Position numbers and translations under genes: made by a program
Shown: positions 45,126-55,700 of the stretch, piece after piece
Numbering within the stretch: position 1 is the first letter of the stretch
Layout of the letters: every line of letters starts with the position of its first letter
Notes under the pieces: generated by a model
Told to the model about the DNA's origin: nothing
The model's input: the letters and a program-made list of their open reading frames with translations, nothing else
Databases searched by the model: none
DNA from: Gordonia sp. PP30
GTDB taxonomy: Bacteria > Actinomycetota > Actinomycetes > Mycobacteriales > Mycobacteriaceae
Assembly: GCF_023100845.1 (NCBI RefSeq)
Contig: NZ_CP095864.1
Location: forward strand, 2,356,001-2,420,000
Length of the DNA stretch: 64,000 nt
Direction: 5' to 3'

Positions 45126-47230
45126 CCGACGCCCCGGAACTCACGCAGACCCCGCTGACGCCCACTGGGAACGAGGACGACGCTTTCGAGCACTTCCTCG
45201 CCTGGTGGGCGTCGCGGGGTATCTCGCTGTATCCGCATCAGGAGGAGGCGCTGCTGGAGCTGATCTCCGGCGCCAACGTCATCCTGGCGACCCCGACCGG
45301 GTCGGGGAAGTCGCTGGTCGCGTCCGGCGCGATCTACTTCGCGCGCTGCCGTGGCCAGCGGGCGTACTACACCGCGCCGATCAAGGCCCTGGTCAGCGAG
45401 AAGTTCTTCGACCTCTGCGCGCAGTTCGGCGCCGAGAACGTCGGCCTGCTCACCGGGGATGCCAGTGTCAACGGCGACGCCCCGATCATCTGCGCGACCG
45501 CCGAGATCGTCGCCAACCTCGCGCTGCGCGACGGCCCCGGCTCCGACGTCGGGGTGCTGGTGGCCGACGAGTTCCACTACTACGGCGAGTCCGATCGCGG
45601 CTGGGCGTGGCAGGTGCCGCTCATCGAGCTGCCGCACGCTCAGTTCCTGCTGATGTCGGCGACGCTCGGCGACGTGTCGTTCTTCACCGACGACCTGACG
45701 CGCCGCACCGGCCGGCCCACGGTCGAGGTCTCCGGCGCCCAGCGGCCGGTACCGCTCGAGTACCGGTACGCGATGACCCCGATCCACGAGACCATCGAAG
45801 AGCTGGTCACCACCGGCCGTGCGCCGGTGTACGTGGTGCATTTCACCCAGGCCGCGGCCGTCGAACGCGCCCAGGCGCTGCTGTCGGCCAAGATCTGCTC
45901 CAAGGAGGAGAAAGCCGCGATCGCCGAGGCGATCGGCGACTTCGACTTCCGCACCGGCTTCGGTTCGACCCTCTCCAAACTGCTGCGCTCGGGGATCGGC
46001 GTCCACCACGCCGGCATGCTGCCCCGCTATCGGCGGCTCGTCGAGCGGCTGGCGCAGGCCGGTCTGCTCAAGGTGGTGGCCGGCACCGACACCCTCGGCG
46101 TGGGTATCAATGTGCCGATCCGGACGGTGCTGTTCGCGGGTCTCACCAAGTACGACGGCCACCGAGTACGCCGGCTGCGCGCACGGGAGTTCCATCAGAT
46201 CGCCGGGCGCGCCGGGCGCGCGGGTTACGACACGATCGGCTACGTCGTCGCCCAGGCGCCCGAGCACGACGTGGAGAACGCACGCCTGGTCGCCAAGGCC
46301 GGCGACGACCCCAAGAAGCTCCGGAAGCTGGTGCGGCGCAAGCCGCCGGAGGGCTTCGTCGGCTGGGGCGAGCAGACCTTCTTCACGCTGGTCGACGCGC
46401 CCGACGAGGAACTGCGCTCGCACTTCCGGATGACCACCGCCATGCTGATGGAGGTCCTGGAACGCCCGGGCGACTGCTTCGCGGCCCTGCGGCACCTGCT
46501 CGAGGAGAATCACGAGCCGCGCAAGCGGCAGCTGCGGCACATCAAGCACACCATCGCGCTGTACCGGGACCTGGTCGAGACCGGGATCGTCACCCGGCTC
46601 GATGTCCCCGCCGCGGACGGCAAGCGCGTCGAGCTGTCCATCGATCTGCCGGAGAACTTCGCGCTCACCAATCCCCTCTCCGCGTTCGCCGTGGCCGCGT
46701 TCGAACTGCTCGACAGCGAGTCCGCCACGTTCGCCCTGGACGTGGTCTCGATCCTCGAATCGACGCTCGACGATCCCCGCCAGGTCCTGATGGCCCAGCG
46801 GAAGGTGGCCCGGGACGCCGCGGTGGCCGAGATGAAGGCCGACGGCATCGAGTACGAGGAGCGGATGGCCCGGCTGGAGGAGATCACCTGGCCGCAGCCG
46901 CTGGCCGAGGAGATCGGCTTCGCCTACGAGACCTACCGCCGCGGCCACCCGTGGCTGGCCGGCATGCCGCCGTCGCCGAAGTCGGTGCTGCGGTACATGC
47001 TCGAACGGGACTTGACCTTCACCGACCTGATCAGCGAGTTCGGGCTGCAACGCAGCGAGGGCGTGGTGCTGCGCTACCTCACCGACTGCTACCGCGCCCT
47101 GCGCAGCGGCCTGCCGATGTCCGCGGTGACCGAGCAGATCGAAGACATCACCGACGACCTCGGCGAGCTGATCCGCGGCGTCGACTCCTCGCTGATCGAC
47201 GAATGGGAAGAACTCACCGCGCAGCGGTGA
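45122..47230 (+). CDS. DEAD/DEAH-box RNA helicase with DUF3516-type C-terminus, apparent CTG start
   Basis: This 702-residue Ski2-like SF2 helicase has a Q-motif-like [11 protein letters not shown] (residues 34-44), Walker [10 protein letters not shown] (56-64), DEFH (149-152), LMSATLGD motif III and [13 protein letters not shown] motif VI. A DUF3516-type helical domain follows. No ATG, GTG or TTG occurs in frame between the end of the PAC2 gene and the Q motif. The best start is CTG at 45122, overlapping the PAC2 stop as CTGA with GAGGAC six bases before it. The 3-prime end overlaps oxyR by 17 bp. Confidence 0.88.
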   Translation: MTDAPELTQTPLTPTGNEDDAFEHFLAWWASRGISLYPHQEEALLELISGANVILATPTGSGKSLVASGAIYFARCRGQRAYYTAPIKALVSEKFFDLCAQFGAENVGLLTGDASVNGDAPIICATAEIVANLALRDGPGSDVGVLVADEFHYYGESDRGWAWQVPLIELPHAQFLLMSATLGDVSFFTDDLTRRTGRPTVEVSGAQRPVPLEYRYAMTPIHETIEELVTTGRAPVYVVHFTQAAAVERAQALLSAKICSKEEKAAIAEAIGDFDFRTGFGSTLSKLLRSGIGVHHAGMLPRYRRLVERLAQAGLLKVVAGTDTLGVGINVPIRTVLFAGLTKYDGHRVRRLRAREFHQIAGRAGRAGYDTIGYVVAQAPEHDVENARLVAKAGDDPKKLRKLVRRKPPEGFVGWGEQTFFTLVDAPDEELRSHFRMTTAMLMEVLERPGDCFAALRHLLEENHEPRKRQLRHIKHTIALYRDLVETGIVTRLDVPAADGKRVELSIDLPENFALTNPLSAFAVAAFELLDSESATFALDVVSILESTLDDPRQVLMAQRKVARDAAVAEMKADGIEYEERMARLEEITWPQPLAEEIGFAYETYRRGHPWLAGMPPSPKSVLRYMLERDLTFTDLISEFGLQRSEGVVLRYLTDCYRALRSGLPMSAVTEQIEDITDDLGELIRGVDSSLIDEWEELTAQR

Positions 47231-48149
47231 CGTCCCCCGACTCGGCGGCCAGTGCCGCGATGTCCGCGGCCAGTTCGGCGTACGCCGCCCCGCGCCCGGA
47301 TGAGGTCCGGTACACCAGGCCGATCCGCCGGCCGGGGCGCGGCTTGGTGAACTCCGCGGTCGAGAGTTCCCCCGAGGCCGTCTCCACCGCGACCGCCGTG
47401 CGCGGGATCAGCGTCACCCCGAGGCCACCCTCGACGCACTGCACCGCGGTGGTCAGCGAGGCCGCGCGGGTCTGCCGCAGATCCGGGTTCACCCCGGCGA
47501 GCTGGCACACGGCGAGCGCCTGATCGCGCAGGCAGTGTCCCTCGTCGAGCAGCAGGAGCGGCAGGTCGGCGAGCACCGACGGGGCGAGTCGTCTGCGCCC
47601 GGCGAGCGGGTGCCCGGCCGGGATCGCGAGCACGAAGTCCTCGTCGTACATGGCGATCTCGCCGATGCCGGGAGCGTTGGCGGGCAGCGCCAGCACGGCC
47701 GCGTCGAGCGTGCCCTCGCGGAGTTGCTCCAGCAGTCGCGCGGTCTGGTCCTCGACCACCCGCAGCTCCAGTCCGGGCCGCCGCACCGGGAGGCCGCGCA
47801 GCAGTCGCGGGAGGATGTACGGCGCGATGGTGGGGATCAATCCGAGCCGTACGGCGCCGCGCAGCGGGTCGTCCTCCCCCGCGGCGTCGGCCAGAAAGTT
47901 GTCGATCGCGTCGCACGCCGCCATCGCCGAGGGCAGCAGCCGGCGCCCCTCCGCGGTGAGCATCACGCGTCGCGTTGTGCGTTCCACCAGCTGGATGCCG
48001 AGGCCCGATTCCAGCCCCGCGAGCGCCTGCGACAGCGAGGGTTGGCTTACTCCGAGATCCGTTGCCGCGGAACCGAAATGGAGCTTCTTCGCGACCGCGA
48101 CGAAGGCCCGCAGACCACCCACCGACGGCTGATAACTCTGATCGCTCAT
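47214..48149 (-). CDS. oxyR: Hydrogen-peroxide sensing LysR regulator OxyR
   Basis: This 311-residue LysR protein carries the OxyR signature DEGHCLRDQ, with redox cysteines C206 and C215 spaced exactly as C199/C208 of Escherichia coli OxyR. The N-terminal helix-turn-helix spans about residues 10-65. It is divergent from ahpC-ahpD, its classical targets. Unlike the decayed oxyR of M. tuberculosis, the frame is intact. The ATG at 48149 is supported by TATATT seven bases upstream, predicting a leaderless mRNA. Confidence 0.95.
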   Translation of the reverse strand: MSDQSYQPSVGGLRAFVAVAKKLHFGSAATDLGVSQPSLSQALAGLESGLGIQLVERTTRRVMLTAEGRRLLPSAMAACDAIDNFLADAAGEDDPLRGAVRLGLIPTIAPYILPRLLRGLPVRRPGLELRVVEDQTARLLEQLREGTLDAAVLALPANAPGIGEIAMYDEDFVLAIPAGHPLAGRRRLAPSVLADLPLLLLDEGHCLRDQALAVCQLAGVNPDLRQTRAASLTTAVQCVEGGLGVTLIPRTAVAVETASGELSTAEFTKPRPGRRIGLVYRTSSGRGAAYAELAADIAALAAESGDVTAAR

Positions 48150-48151
48150 GC

Positions 48152-48163
48152 CTATCAATATAG
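48152..48163. promoter_or_regulatory. Palindrome CTAT-CAAT-ATAG over the oxyR -10 region
   Basis: The 12-bp symmetric CTATCAATATAG includes most of the reverse-strand TATATT (48157-48162) that precedes oxyR by seven bases. ATAG/CTAT elements are typical of OxyR sites, so this is a candidate site for OxyR autoregulation. Confidence 0.5.
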
Positions 48164-48282
48164 TGCGTGTCATCACGTTTCGTTTTCAGACCGTCTGCGG
48201 CAGAATGGAATTACCGCCGGGTACGGACACCCCCGATACGCCCGGCCGAGTGATTCACCCACCACGACGAAGGAGTCATGAC

Positions 48283-48870
48283 ATGGCACTGCTCACCATC
48301 GGAGACCAGTTCCCCGCCTACAACCTGACCGCTGTCATCGGCGGCGACCTCAGCAAGGTCGACGCCCAGCAGCCGGACGACTACTTCACCACCGTGTCGA
48401 GCGACGACTACAAGGGCAAGTGGCGCGTCGTCTTCTTCTGGCCGAAGGACTTCACCTTCGTGTGCCCGACCGAGATCGCCGCGTTCGGCAAGCTGAACGA
48501 CGAGTTCGCCGACCGCGACACCCAGGTGCTCGGCGCCTCGGTCGACAACGAGTTCGTGCACTTCCAGTGGCGCGCCCAGCACGAGGATCTCAAGACCCTC
48601 CCCTTCCCGATGCTCTCGGACCTCAAGCGTGAGCTGGTCGAGGCCACCGGCGTCCTGAACGCCGACGGCGTCGCCGATCGCGCCACCTTCATCGTCGACC
48701 CGAACAACGAGGTGCAGTTCGTGTCGGTCACCGCCGGCAGCGTCGGCCGCAACGTCGACGAGGTCCTCCGCGTCCTCGACGCGCTGCAGAGCGACGAGCT
48801 ATGCGCCTGCAACTGGAAGAAGGGCGACCCGACGATCGACGCCGGCGAGCTCATGAGCGCCTCGGCCTGA
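48283..48870 (+). CDS. ahpC: Alkyl hydroperoxide reductase peroxiredoxin AhpC
   Basis: This 195-residue cytosolic peroxiredoxin reduces organic peroxides, H2O2 and peroxynitrite. The peroxidatic cysteine is C61 in TFVCPTEI, and the resolving cysteines are C174 and C176 (LCACNW), numbered exactly as in M. tuberculosis AhpC. AAGGAG precedes the ATG at 48283. It is followed after 19 bases by ahpD and is divergent from oxyR, so peroxide induction is expected. Confidence 0.97.
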   Translation: MALLTIGDQFPAYNLTAVIGGDLSKVDAQQPDDYFTTVSSDDYKGKWRVVFFWPKDFTFVCPTEIAAFGKLNDEFADRDTQVLGASVDNEFVHFQWRAQHEDLKTLPFPMLSDLKRELVEATGVLNADGVADRATFIVDPNNEVQFVSVTAGSVGRNVDEVLRVLDALQSDELCACNWKKGDPTIDAGELMSASA

Positions 48871-48889
48871 TCGGAGGACATCGCACACG

Positions 48890-49417
48890 ATGAGCATCGA
48901 CAATCTGAAGGAAGCCCTTCCGGAGTACGCGAAGGACCTCAAGCTCAACCTCGGCTCGCTGTCGCGCACCACCGTGCTCGACGACGAGAAGCTGTGGGGC
49001 ACCCTCCTCGCCTCGGCGGCCGCCACCCGGAACGCGACCGTGCTGCGCGAGATCGCCGATGAGGCGGCCGACAACCTGTCGGCCGAGGCCTACAACGCCG
49101 CCCTCGGTGCCGCGTCGATCATGGGCATGAACAACGTGTTCTACCGCGGCCGCGGGTTCCTCGGCGGCAAGTACGACGACCTGCGCCCGGGTCTGCGGAT
49201 GAACATCATCGGCAACCCCGGCGTGGACAAGGCGAACTTCGAGCTGTGGTCGATGGCGGTCTCCGCCATCAACGGTTGCGAGCACTGCGTCGCCGCCCAC
49301 GAGAACGTGGTGCGCGAGGCCGGTCTCGACCGCGAGCAGGTCTTCGAGGCACTCAAGGCCGCGTCGATCGTGCAGGGCGTCGGCCAGGCGATCACCATCG
49401 CCGAAACGCTCGCCTGA
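48890..49417 (+). CDS. ahpD: Alkyl hydroperoxidase AhpD
   Basis: This 175-residue protein passes electrons to AhpC and has weak peroxidase activity of its own. The active-site motif [10 protein letters not shown] gives C130, C133 and H137, with E118 upstream, matching M. tuberculosis AhpD numbering. A GGAGGA site precedes the ATG. It is co-transcribed with ahpC and followed by a strong terminator. Confidence 0.97.
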   Translation: MSIDNLKEALPEYAKDLKLNLGSLSRTTVLDDEKLWGTLLASAAATRNATVLREIADEAADNLSAEAYNAALGAASIMGMNNVFYRGRGFLGGKYDDLRPGLRMNIIGNPGVDKANFELWSMAVSAINGCEHCVAAHENVVREAGLDREQVFEALKAASIVQGVGQAITIAETLA

Positions 49418-49425
49418 TCGCAGCC

Positions 49426-49443
49426 CCCGAGCCTGTCGAAGGG
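49426..49443. repeat. Copy of a short dispersed repeat (CCCTTCGACAGGCTCGGG)
   Basis: On the reverse strand this reads CCCTTCGACAGGCTCGGG. The core GAGCCTGTCGAAGG differs by one base from the core at 698-711 in the msrB-hemQ gap. Both copies lie just past gene ends. From memory, similar sequences are abundant in actinobacterial intergenic regions. Confidence 0.5.
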
Positions 49444-49453
49444 CCGAATCGCC

Positions 49454-49486
49454 AAACGCCCCGCCGGTGATCCCGGCGGGGCGTTT
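49454..49486. terminator. Terminator after ahpD
   Basis: AAACGCCCCGCCG pairs perfectly with CGGCGGGGCGTTT (13 bp) around a seven-base loop. The T-run suits ahpCD, and the A-run suits the convergent aminotransferase on the other strand. Confidence 0.8.
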
Positions 49487-49503
49487 CGCATCGGTCTGAC
49501 GAC

Positions 49504-50733
49504 TCAGCTCAGCGCGGCGGCGAAGCGGGCCGCGATCTCGTTCACCTCGTCGGTGGTCATCACGAACGACGGCGAGACCTGCAGCGCGCCCATGCCCGCG
49601 GCACGGCCGGCCACGCCATGCTCGCGCAGGCGGAGCACCGCGGCCGGGGCGTCGGCCGGATCGGCGAGTTGCACCGCGGTGACCGCGCCGAGTCCGGTGC
49701 GGACCTCGGCGACGGCGTCCAGGTCGGCGAGCGGCGCGAAGGCGGCGGCCAGGTCGCCCTCCAGTCGCGTGACCTCGTCGAGCAGACCCTCGCGTTCGAT
49801 GATGTCGAAGTTCGCCATGGCGGCCGCGGCGGCACCGTAGTGGCCGCCGTAGGTGTAGCCGTGACGCCACCAGGTGCCGCCGGCGAAGAACGGCTCGGCC
49901 AGATGCGGCGCCGCGATCATCGCGCCCATCGGGACGTAGCCGCTGGTGAGGCCCTTCGCCGAGGTGATGATGTCCGGGGCGAGTTCGAATCGGCTCGACG
50001 CGAACCAGTGCCCGTGCCCGATCCGGCCGTAGCCGGTCACCACCTCGTCGGCGATGAACAGCACGTCGTGGTCGCGGCAGATGTCGCGCACCTCGCGCAG
50101 GTACCCCTCGGGCGGCAGGTAGACACCGCCGGCGCCGATGATCGGCTCGGCGATGAACGCGGCGATGTTCTCCGCGCCGACCCGCTCGATCAGGCCGAGC
50201 AGCGCCTTCGCGTCGTCCCAGTCGATGCGCTCGGTGTCGGGCACGAAGTCCGGGCCGTAGCCCTCGCGATTGCCCGGGATCCCGGCGAGCGCGGTGCCGC
50301 CGACGTGCATGCCGTGGTAGGCCTTGGTCCGCGAGACGACGATCCGCTTGTCCGGCCGCCCCGACTCGGTCCAGTACCGCCGGGCGAGTTTGACCGCGGA
50401 ATCGACCGAATCGCTGCCGCCGGAGGTGAACAGCACCTTGGAGCCGGGCACCGGCGCCATCGCCGCGACGCGCTCGGCCAGCGCGATCAGGGTGTCGTTG
50501 GCGTAGTCGCCGAAGTTGGAATAGTGCGCCACGGTGGAGAGCTGGCGGGCCACCGCGTCGGCGATCTCGCCGCGGCCGTGGCCGACGTTGGTGAACCACA
50601 GACCGGCGGTGGCGTCGAGGTATTCCTTCCCGCCGTCGTCGTAGATGCGCACCCCCTCACCGCGGGTGATGACGAACGGACCGTTGTCGTTGACGGCGCC
50701 CATATCGGCGAAGCCGTGCCACAGAGAACCCAT
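49504..50733 (-). CDS. Class III pyridoxal-phosphate aminotransferase
   Basis: This 409-residue enzyme of the omega-aminotransferase type has FTSGGSDSVDSAVKLARRY (phosphate-binding loop), FIADEVVTGYGRIG with the cofactor Asp near residue 235, and the PLP lysine in ITSAKGLTSGYVPMGA near 265. The substrate amine cannot be deduced. The ATG at 50733 is taken, although its ribosome site (GGGAG) is close. It ends a run of four minus-strand genes starting at 52761. Confidence 0.9.
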   Translation of the reverse strand: MGSLWHGFADMGAVNDNGPFVITRGEGVRIYDDGGKEYLDATAGLWFTNVGHGRGEIADAVARQLSTVAHYSNFGDYANDTLIALAERVAAMAPVPGSKVLFTSGGSDSVDSAVKLARRYWTESGRPDKRIVVSRTKAYHGMHVGGTALAGIPGNREGYGPDFVPDTERIDWDDAKALLGLIERVGAENIAAFIAEPIIGAGGVYLPPEGYLREVRDICRDHDVLFIADEVVTGYGRIGHGHWFASSRFELAPDIITSAKGLTSGYVPMGAMIAAPHLAEPFFAGGTWWRHGYTYGGHYGAAAAAMANFDIIEREGLLDEVTRLEGDLAAAFAPLADLDAVAEVRTGLGAVTAVQLADPADAPAAVLRLREHGVAGRAAGMGALQVSPSFVMTTDEVNEIAARFAAALS

Positions 50734-50745
50734 GGCTCCCAATAT

Positions 50746-50772
50746 GACACGTCCGGGCTTCCCCGGCGTGTC
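50746..50772. terminator. Hairpin between the YdeI-like and aminotransferase genes
   Basis: GACACG-T-CCGGG and CCCGG-CGTGTC form an 11-bp stem with one unpaired T around CTTC. It may terminate the upstream minus-strand genes, or lie in the aminotransferase leader. Confidence 0.35.
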
Positions 50773-50806
50773 CGGGATCGTCTTCGCCCCGTCCTGGGAT
50801 CGGATC

Positions 50807-51235
50807 TCAGCGCAGCCCGTCGACGACGGCGTCGATCCGGCGGCGCCGCGTCTCGGGACGCTTGGCACCGGTCACCGACTCGGCGCCCTCCCGGCGGCGA
50901 GTGAAGCTCAGCGCGTCGAACGCCGCCCGCAGCCCCGCGGCGTCGAGGGCGTCAGCCAGATCACCGGGTACCTCGACAGTGCGTTCGGCGGTATCGAGTT
51001 CCACGTTCGCGACGACGGCGTCGCCGATCTCGACCCCCAGTTCGGCGCGAGTCGCCTTCGAGAGCCCGATCATGTTGACGCCGCCCATCCGGGCCAGACG
51101 CAACCGGGCGGCGCGATCCCCGATGGTCACCACGACCGCCGCGCGCCGTCCGCCGCCGAGTTCGTCGACCTGGTCGTCGGACAGCACCAGGGCGGTCGCC
51201 GGTCCGTGCGGTTCGAGCATGGTGCGGATCTCCAT
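50807..51235 (-). CDS. DUF1905 / YdeI-like protein
   Basis: This 142-residue protein has an N-terminal DUF1905-type beta-barrel (residues about 10-90, with RRAAVVVTIGDRAARLRLARM and LSKATRAELGVEIGD). A C-terminal helical YdeI/OmpD-associated segment contains the typical GAKRPETRRRRI. The family is linked to resistance to cationic peptides in Bacillus, but no function is proven here. The ATG at 51235 has no clear ribosome site. Confidence 0.8.
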   Translation of the reverse strand: MEIRTMLEPHGPATALVLSDDQVDELGGGRRAAVVVTIGDRAARLRLARMGGVNMIGLSKATRAELGVEIGDAVVANVELDTAERTVEVPGDLADALDAAGLRAAFDALSFTRRREGAESVTGAKRPETRRRRIDAVVDGLR

Positions 51236-51308
51236 GGGGCCGATCCAATCAGATCGGCACCGATCTGTGGACGACCGCGGGCGATCCGCGCGGCTCGGGC
51301 CTACCGGC

Positions 51309-51791
51309 TCATCGCACCGGCGACTCGGCTTCGGCGAGCGCGGCCAGGCGGTCGATCGACGCCCGCAGCCGGTCACCGGTGGTCGCGCGGGCGCGGGCCT
51401 CGCGCTTCTCGTCGCGCAGCGCCGTCCAGTCGTAGGTGTGCCGCACCAGCGTGCCGTCGGTGGCCGGTTCCAGTTCCCAGCGCCACAGGTGTCCCGGCGG
51501 CGTCCGACCCACCTCCGACGGCCGCCAGGCGATCAGCCGGTCCTCGGTGAACTCGACGACATGGTTCTCCCGCACCTGGCCGTTGGTGAGCTCCATGAGA
51601 AAGACGTCCCCGGCGGCGCGTACCCGCTCGGCGGACTCGGCGACCCGGAGATTGTCGTTGCCGTCCCACTCCGGTTGCCGGCGCGGGTCGGCGATCAGTC
51701 CGAAGATCGTCGCGGGCCCGGCACGGACGATCCGCTCAGCGCTCACCACGCGGGGCACGTCTCCGGACATCGATGCGGTCTCCGTCGTCAT
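51309..51791 (-). CDS. SRPBCC (START-like) domain protein
   Basis: This 160-residue protein has the helix-grip fold pattern: AERIVRAGPATIFGLIADPRRQPEWDG at the N-terminus, a central beta region with NHVVEFTEDRLIAWRP, and a C-terminal helix. Such proteins bind hydrophobic ligands or polyketides. The start at 51791 is one of three close choices (a downstream ATG is at residue 8). Ligand and role are unknown. Confidence 0.75.
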   Translation of the reverse strand: MTTETASMSGDVPRVVSAERIVRAGPATIFGLIADPRRQPEWDGNDNLRVAESAERVRAAGDVFLMELTNGQVRENHVVEFTEDRLIAWRPSEVGRTPPGHLWRWELEPATDGTLVRHTYDWTALRDEKREARARATTGDRLRASIDRLAALAEAESPVR

Positions 51792-51840
51792 GCTGCCAGC
51801 CAAGCACCCCGCGCCGCCCGCGTCGAGCGGGCGTCGCGCC

Positions 51841-52761
51841 TCAACCGCGGAAACGGTCGCGCAGTCGCGGGTCCTGTTCCCACCACAGGCCGGCGGGCGG
51901 CGCGTCGTCCACCGGCGCGGCCGCCTCGGCGGCGTCCTGCGCGGCGTCGACGCGGGCCTGGGTCGCGGTGTCCTCGCGGCGGAGCGCGACCAGCAGGATC
52001 ATCAGGAACGGCACGCCGATCACGTCCGCGAGGATCCACAGCATGCCGGCCCCGATGGTCTGTGACGTCCGCAGCGCGTCGGCGTCGGTAAACCCGAGCG
52101 CCGCGTAGTAGCCGGTGTACAGGACCGGCCCCAGCCACACGACGACGCCCAGGATCCCGTCACCGATCGACTCGACCAGCGTCACCAGCAGCGACAGTCC
52201 CTGCGGCCACCGCCGCGGCACCGGATCGGCCTGGATCCGGGTCCAGAAGTAGAGGCCGCCGATCATCAGCAGGATCAGCCTGGTGACGGCGTCGAGAGCG
52301 CCGTGCCGCATCGCGGCGACGTTCCAGCCGGTGAAGATCAGGATCCAGGGCACGGCCAGGAGCATGCCGGACGCGACCGCCGGATGGGTGAGCAGGTGCG
52401 CGGGCCGGCTCCGCAAGGCGGCGATTCCACGCAGCGCCGCAGGGGCGGGCAGGGCCGCGCCGATCGCGGTCAGCGGAGTTCCCGACGCCAGCGCGAGCGG
52501 CACCAGATACAGCAGGACCGTGATCTGCAGCGCCCGCACCCAGAAGAGTTCGGTGGTGTAGTGCGTCAGCGGTCCGCAACTCAGCACGAACAGCCCCAGG
52601 CAGCCGAGATGGAAGGCGATCCGGCGCGGCACCGGAACGCCGTCGCCCCGGCGGCGCCGCCACCCGGCGACGAGGTAGCCGGCCGACGTCGCGACGGCGA
52701 GGACCCCGATCGGGTCGGCCGTCCAGTCGCTCCAGGCCGACAGGGGAACAGTGAGGCTCAC
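51841..52761 (-). CDS. CtaG-family cytochrome c oxidase assembly membrane protein
   Basis: This 306-residue protein has about seven transmembrane helices. Caa3_CtaG-like features are visible: RRIAFHLGCLGLFVLSCGPLTHY near residue 50, LTHPAVASGMLLAVPWILIFTGW, and a conserved-type GGLYFWTRIQADP near residue 195. Members help deliver copper to, or assemble, cytochrome oxidase. The tail is acidic and cytosolic. The GTG at 52761 has TATCCT seven bases upstream. It is head-to-head with hrpA with only 27 bp between starts. Confidence 0.82.
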   Translation of the reverse strand: MSLTVPLSAWSDWTADPIGVLAVATSAGYLVAGWRRRRGDGVPVPRRIAFHLGCLGLFVLSCGPLTHYTTELFWVRALQITVLLYLVPLALASGTPLTAIGAALPAPAALRGIAALRSRPAHLLTHPAVASGMLLAVPWILIFTGWNVAAMRHGALDAVTRLILLMIGGLYFWTRIQADPVPRRWPQGLSLLVTLVESIGDGILGVVVWLGPVLYTGYYAALGFTDADALRTSQTIGAGMLWILADVIGVPFLMILLVALRREDTATQARVDAAQDAAEAAAPVDDAPPAGLWWEQDPRLRDRFRG

Positions 52762-52768
52762 TCCGGCG

Positions 52769-52778
52769 AGGATAGACT
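52769..52778. promoter_or_regulatory. Overlapping divergent -10 hexamers of ctaG-like gene and hrpA
   Basis: On the reverse strand TATCCT (52769-52774) precedes the ctaG-like GTG by seven bases. On the forward strand TAGACT (52773-52778) precedes the hrpA ATG by ten. The two hexamers share two bases, so the promoters should exclude each other. Confidence 0.5.
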
Positions 52779-52788
52779 CGGGGTCATC

Positions 52789-55700
52789 ATGCCGGTCCCC
52801 GTCCTCACCTTTCCGCCGGAGCTTCCGGTCAGCGCGTGCCGCGACGAGATCGCCGCCGCGATCAACGACCACCAGGTGGTGGTGATCGCCGGCGAGACCG
52901 GTTCGGGCAAGACCACCCAGTTGCCGAAGATCTGTCTCGCGCTGGGCCGCACCCGCATCGGCCACACCCAGCCGCGCCGGATCGCCGCGACGTCCGTCGC
53001 CCGGCGTATCGCCGACGAGACCGGGACACAGCTCGGCGACCTCGTCGGCTACAGCGTCCGCTTCTCCGACAAGACCAGCAAGCAGACGCAGATCAAGGTG
53101 ATGACCGACGGCATCCTGCTGCGCGAGATCACCGCGGACCCGACGCTGCGCCGCTACGACACGATCATCATCGACGAGGCCCACGAGCGCAGCCTCAACA
53201 TCGACTTCCTGCTCGGCTACCTCAAGCGCCTGCTCCCCCGGCGCCCGGATCTCAAGGTGATCATCACCTCGGCGACCATCGAGCCGGACCGCTTCGCCCG
53301 GCACTTCTCCACCGCCGAGCCGGCCGGCCCGGCCGGTGAGGTGCCGATCATCGAGGTCTCCGGCCGTACCTACCCGGTCGAGATCCGCTACCGGCCGCTC
53401 ACCAGCGACGACCGCGAGCATGCCGATCTCGATCAGATCGCCGCCATCGACGCCGCGGTGACCGAGCTCTGGTCCGGCGGCGCGGGCGACATCCTGGTCT
53501 TCCTGCCCACCGAACGCGACATCCGCGACACCGCCGACGCGCTCAAACATCGCACTGCCGCCGAGATCGTGCCGCTCTACGCGCGCCTCTCGGTGGCCGA
53601 ACAGCAGAAGATCTTCACCCCGTCGAACGGGCGGCGCATCGTGCTCGCCACCAACGTCGCCGAGACCTCGCTCACCGTGCCCGGTATCCGGTACGTGATC
53701 GACACCGGCACGGCCCGCATCTCCCGCTACTCCACGCGCACCAAGGTCACGCGGCTGCCCATCGAGAAGGTCTCGCAGGCCAGTGCCCGCCAGCGTGCGG
53801 GCCGCTGCGGCCGCGTCGCCCCCGGCATCTGCATCCGGCTGTACGGCGAGGACGACTTCGACGCCCGCCCCGAGTACACCGACCCGGAGATCCTGCGCAC
53901 CAACCTGGCCGCCGTCATCCTGTCGATGCTGTCGCTCCGGCTGGGCGACGTCGCCGAGTTCCCGTTCGTCCAGCCGCCGGAGGCCCGCGCGATCAAGGAC
54001 GGCATGGCGCTGCTCTCCGAACTCGGCGCGGTGACCGGCCTGGACTCGGCCGACGCCCGGCTCACCGCCGTGGGACGCGACCTCGCGCGGCTGCCGATCG
54101 ATCCCCGGCTGGCCCGCATGCTGGTGGCCGGGCACCAGAACGGGGTACTCGACCACGTCCTGGTGATCGCCGCGGCGCTCTCGCTCCCCGATGTGCGCGA
54201 GTTCCCCGCCGACAAGCGTGAGGCCGCCACCGCCGCCCACCGGGAATACGCCGTGCCCGGGTCGGAGTTCCTCGGCTACCTCAGGCTCTGGGAGCATCTG
54301 CACGAGCGCCGGGAAGCGCTGTCCGGCAATCAGTTCCGCCGCGAATGCGAACGCGGGTTCCTCCACTACCTGCGGATCCGCGAGTGGATGGACCTCCACC
54401 GTCAGCTCCGGCGCACGGTCAAGGATCTGCGCTGGGAGGTGCCGGCCACCGAACTCGACGCCGGGGCCATCCACCGCAGCCTGCTCACCGGGCTGCTCAC
54501 CAATATCGGCGCGAAGCAGGGCGAGACCAGGGAATTCCTCGGCACCCGTGGGACCAAGTTCGCCGTCTTCCCCGGGTCGTTCCTCGCCTCGAAGCCCCCG
54601 GCCTTCGTCATGGCCGGAGAACTGGTCGAGACCTCACGCCTGTTCGCGCACACCGTCGCGGCGATCGACCCCGAATGGGTGGAGCAGGTCGCCGGCGACC
54701 TGGTGACGAGGACCTACAGCGAGCCGGCGTGGTCGTCACGCCGCGGCGCGGTCACCGCCAACGAAAAGGTGAGCCTCTACGGGGTACCGCTGGTCGCCGC
54801 GCGCCGGGTGAACTACGGGTCCATCGACCCCGTCGAATCACGCGCGATCTTCCTGCAGGCCGCGCTGGTCGAGGGCCGCTGGCGACCCCGCCACGAGTTC
54901 TGGAAACACAATCAGCGTCTCCTCGCCGAGGCCGAGGACCTCGAGCACCGCACGCGGCGCGCGCTCCGGCGCAGCGACGCCGAACTCTACGACTTCTACG
55001 ACGCCCGCGTGCCCGCGAACGTCGTCTCCACCCGCCACTTCGACTCCTGGTGGAAGAAGGAGAGCAAGAAGAATCCGCGCCTGCTGTACCTCGACGACGC
55101 CGACGGGGACGACGCCCGGACTCCGGCTGCCGCCGACTTCCCGCCCGCCTGGCGGCAGGGACAGACCCGGCTGGAACTGCGCTATCACTTCGCGCCGGGC
55201 GCGCCGGACGACGGCGTCACGGTTGTCGTGCCCCGCCCGCTCCTCGACCACCTCCACGGCGGCGGCTTCGACTGGCTGGTACCCGGACTGCGCAGCGAGC
55301 TGGCCACCGCGCTGATCAAGTCGCTGCCGAAAGGCCTGCGCAAGTCGATGTCGCCGGCGCAGCAGTACGCCGACCTCGCCCTCTCCCAGCTGGAGCCGCG
55401 GTCGGAGCCACTGGTGCCGGCCCTCGCCCGCGAGCTCGGCGTCATCACGCGGATCACCCTGTCCCCGAGCGACTTTCGCGTCGAGAACCTTCCTCCGCAC
55501 CTCCGGATCCACTTCGCGGTCACCGGCCCGGACGGAAAGATCGTCGCCCGCAGCGATTCCCTCGACGAACTCCGCCGCGAGTTCTCCGGCCCGTCGACGA
55601 CGGCGGCAGCGGCGCCGGTGCACCAGCGCTGGACCGACGACACCATCGGTGCCCTTCCGGAGCGCATCGATGCCACCGTCGCAGGTCAGCCGGTGGTCAC

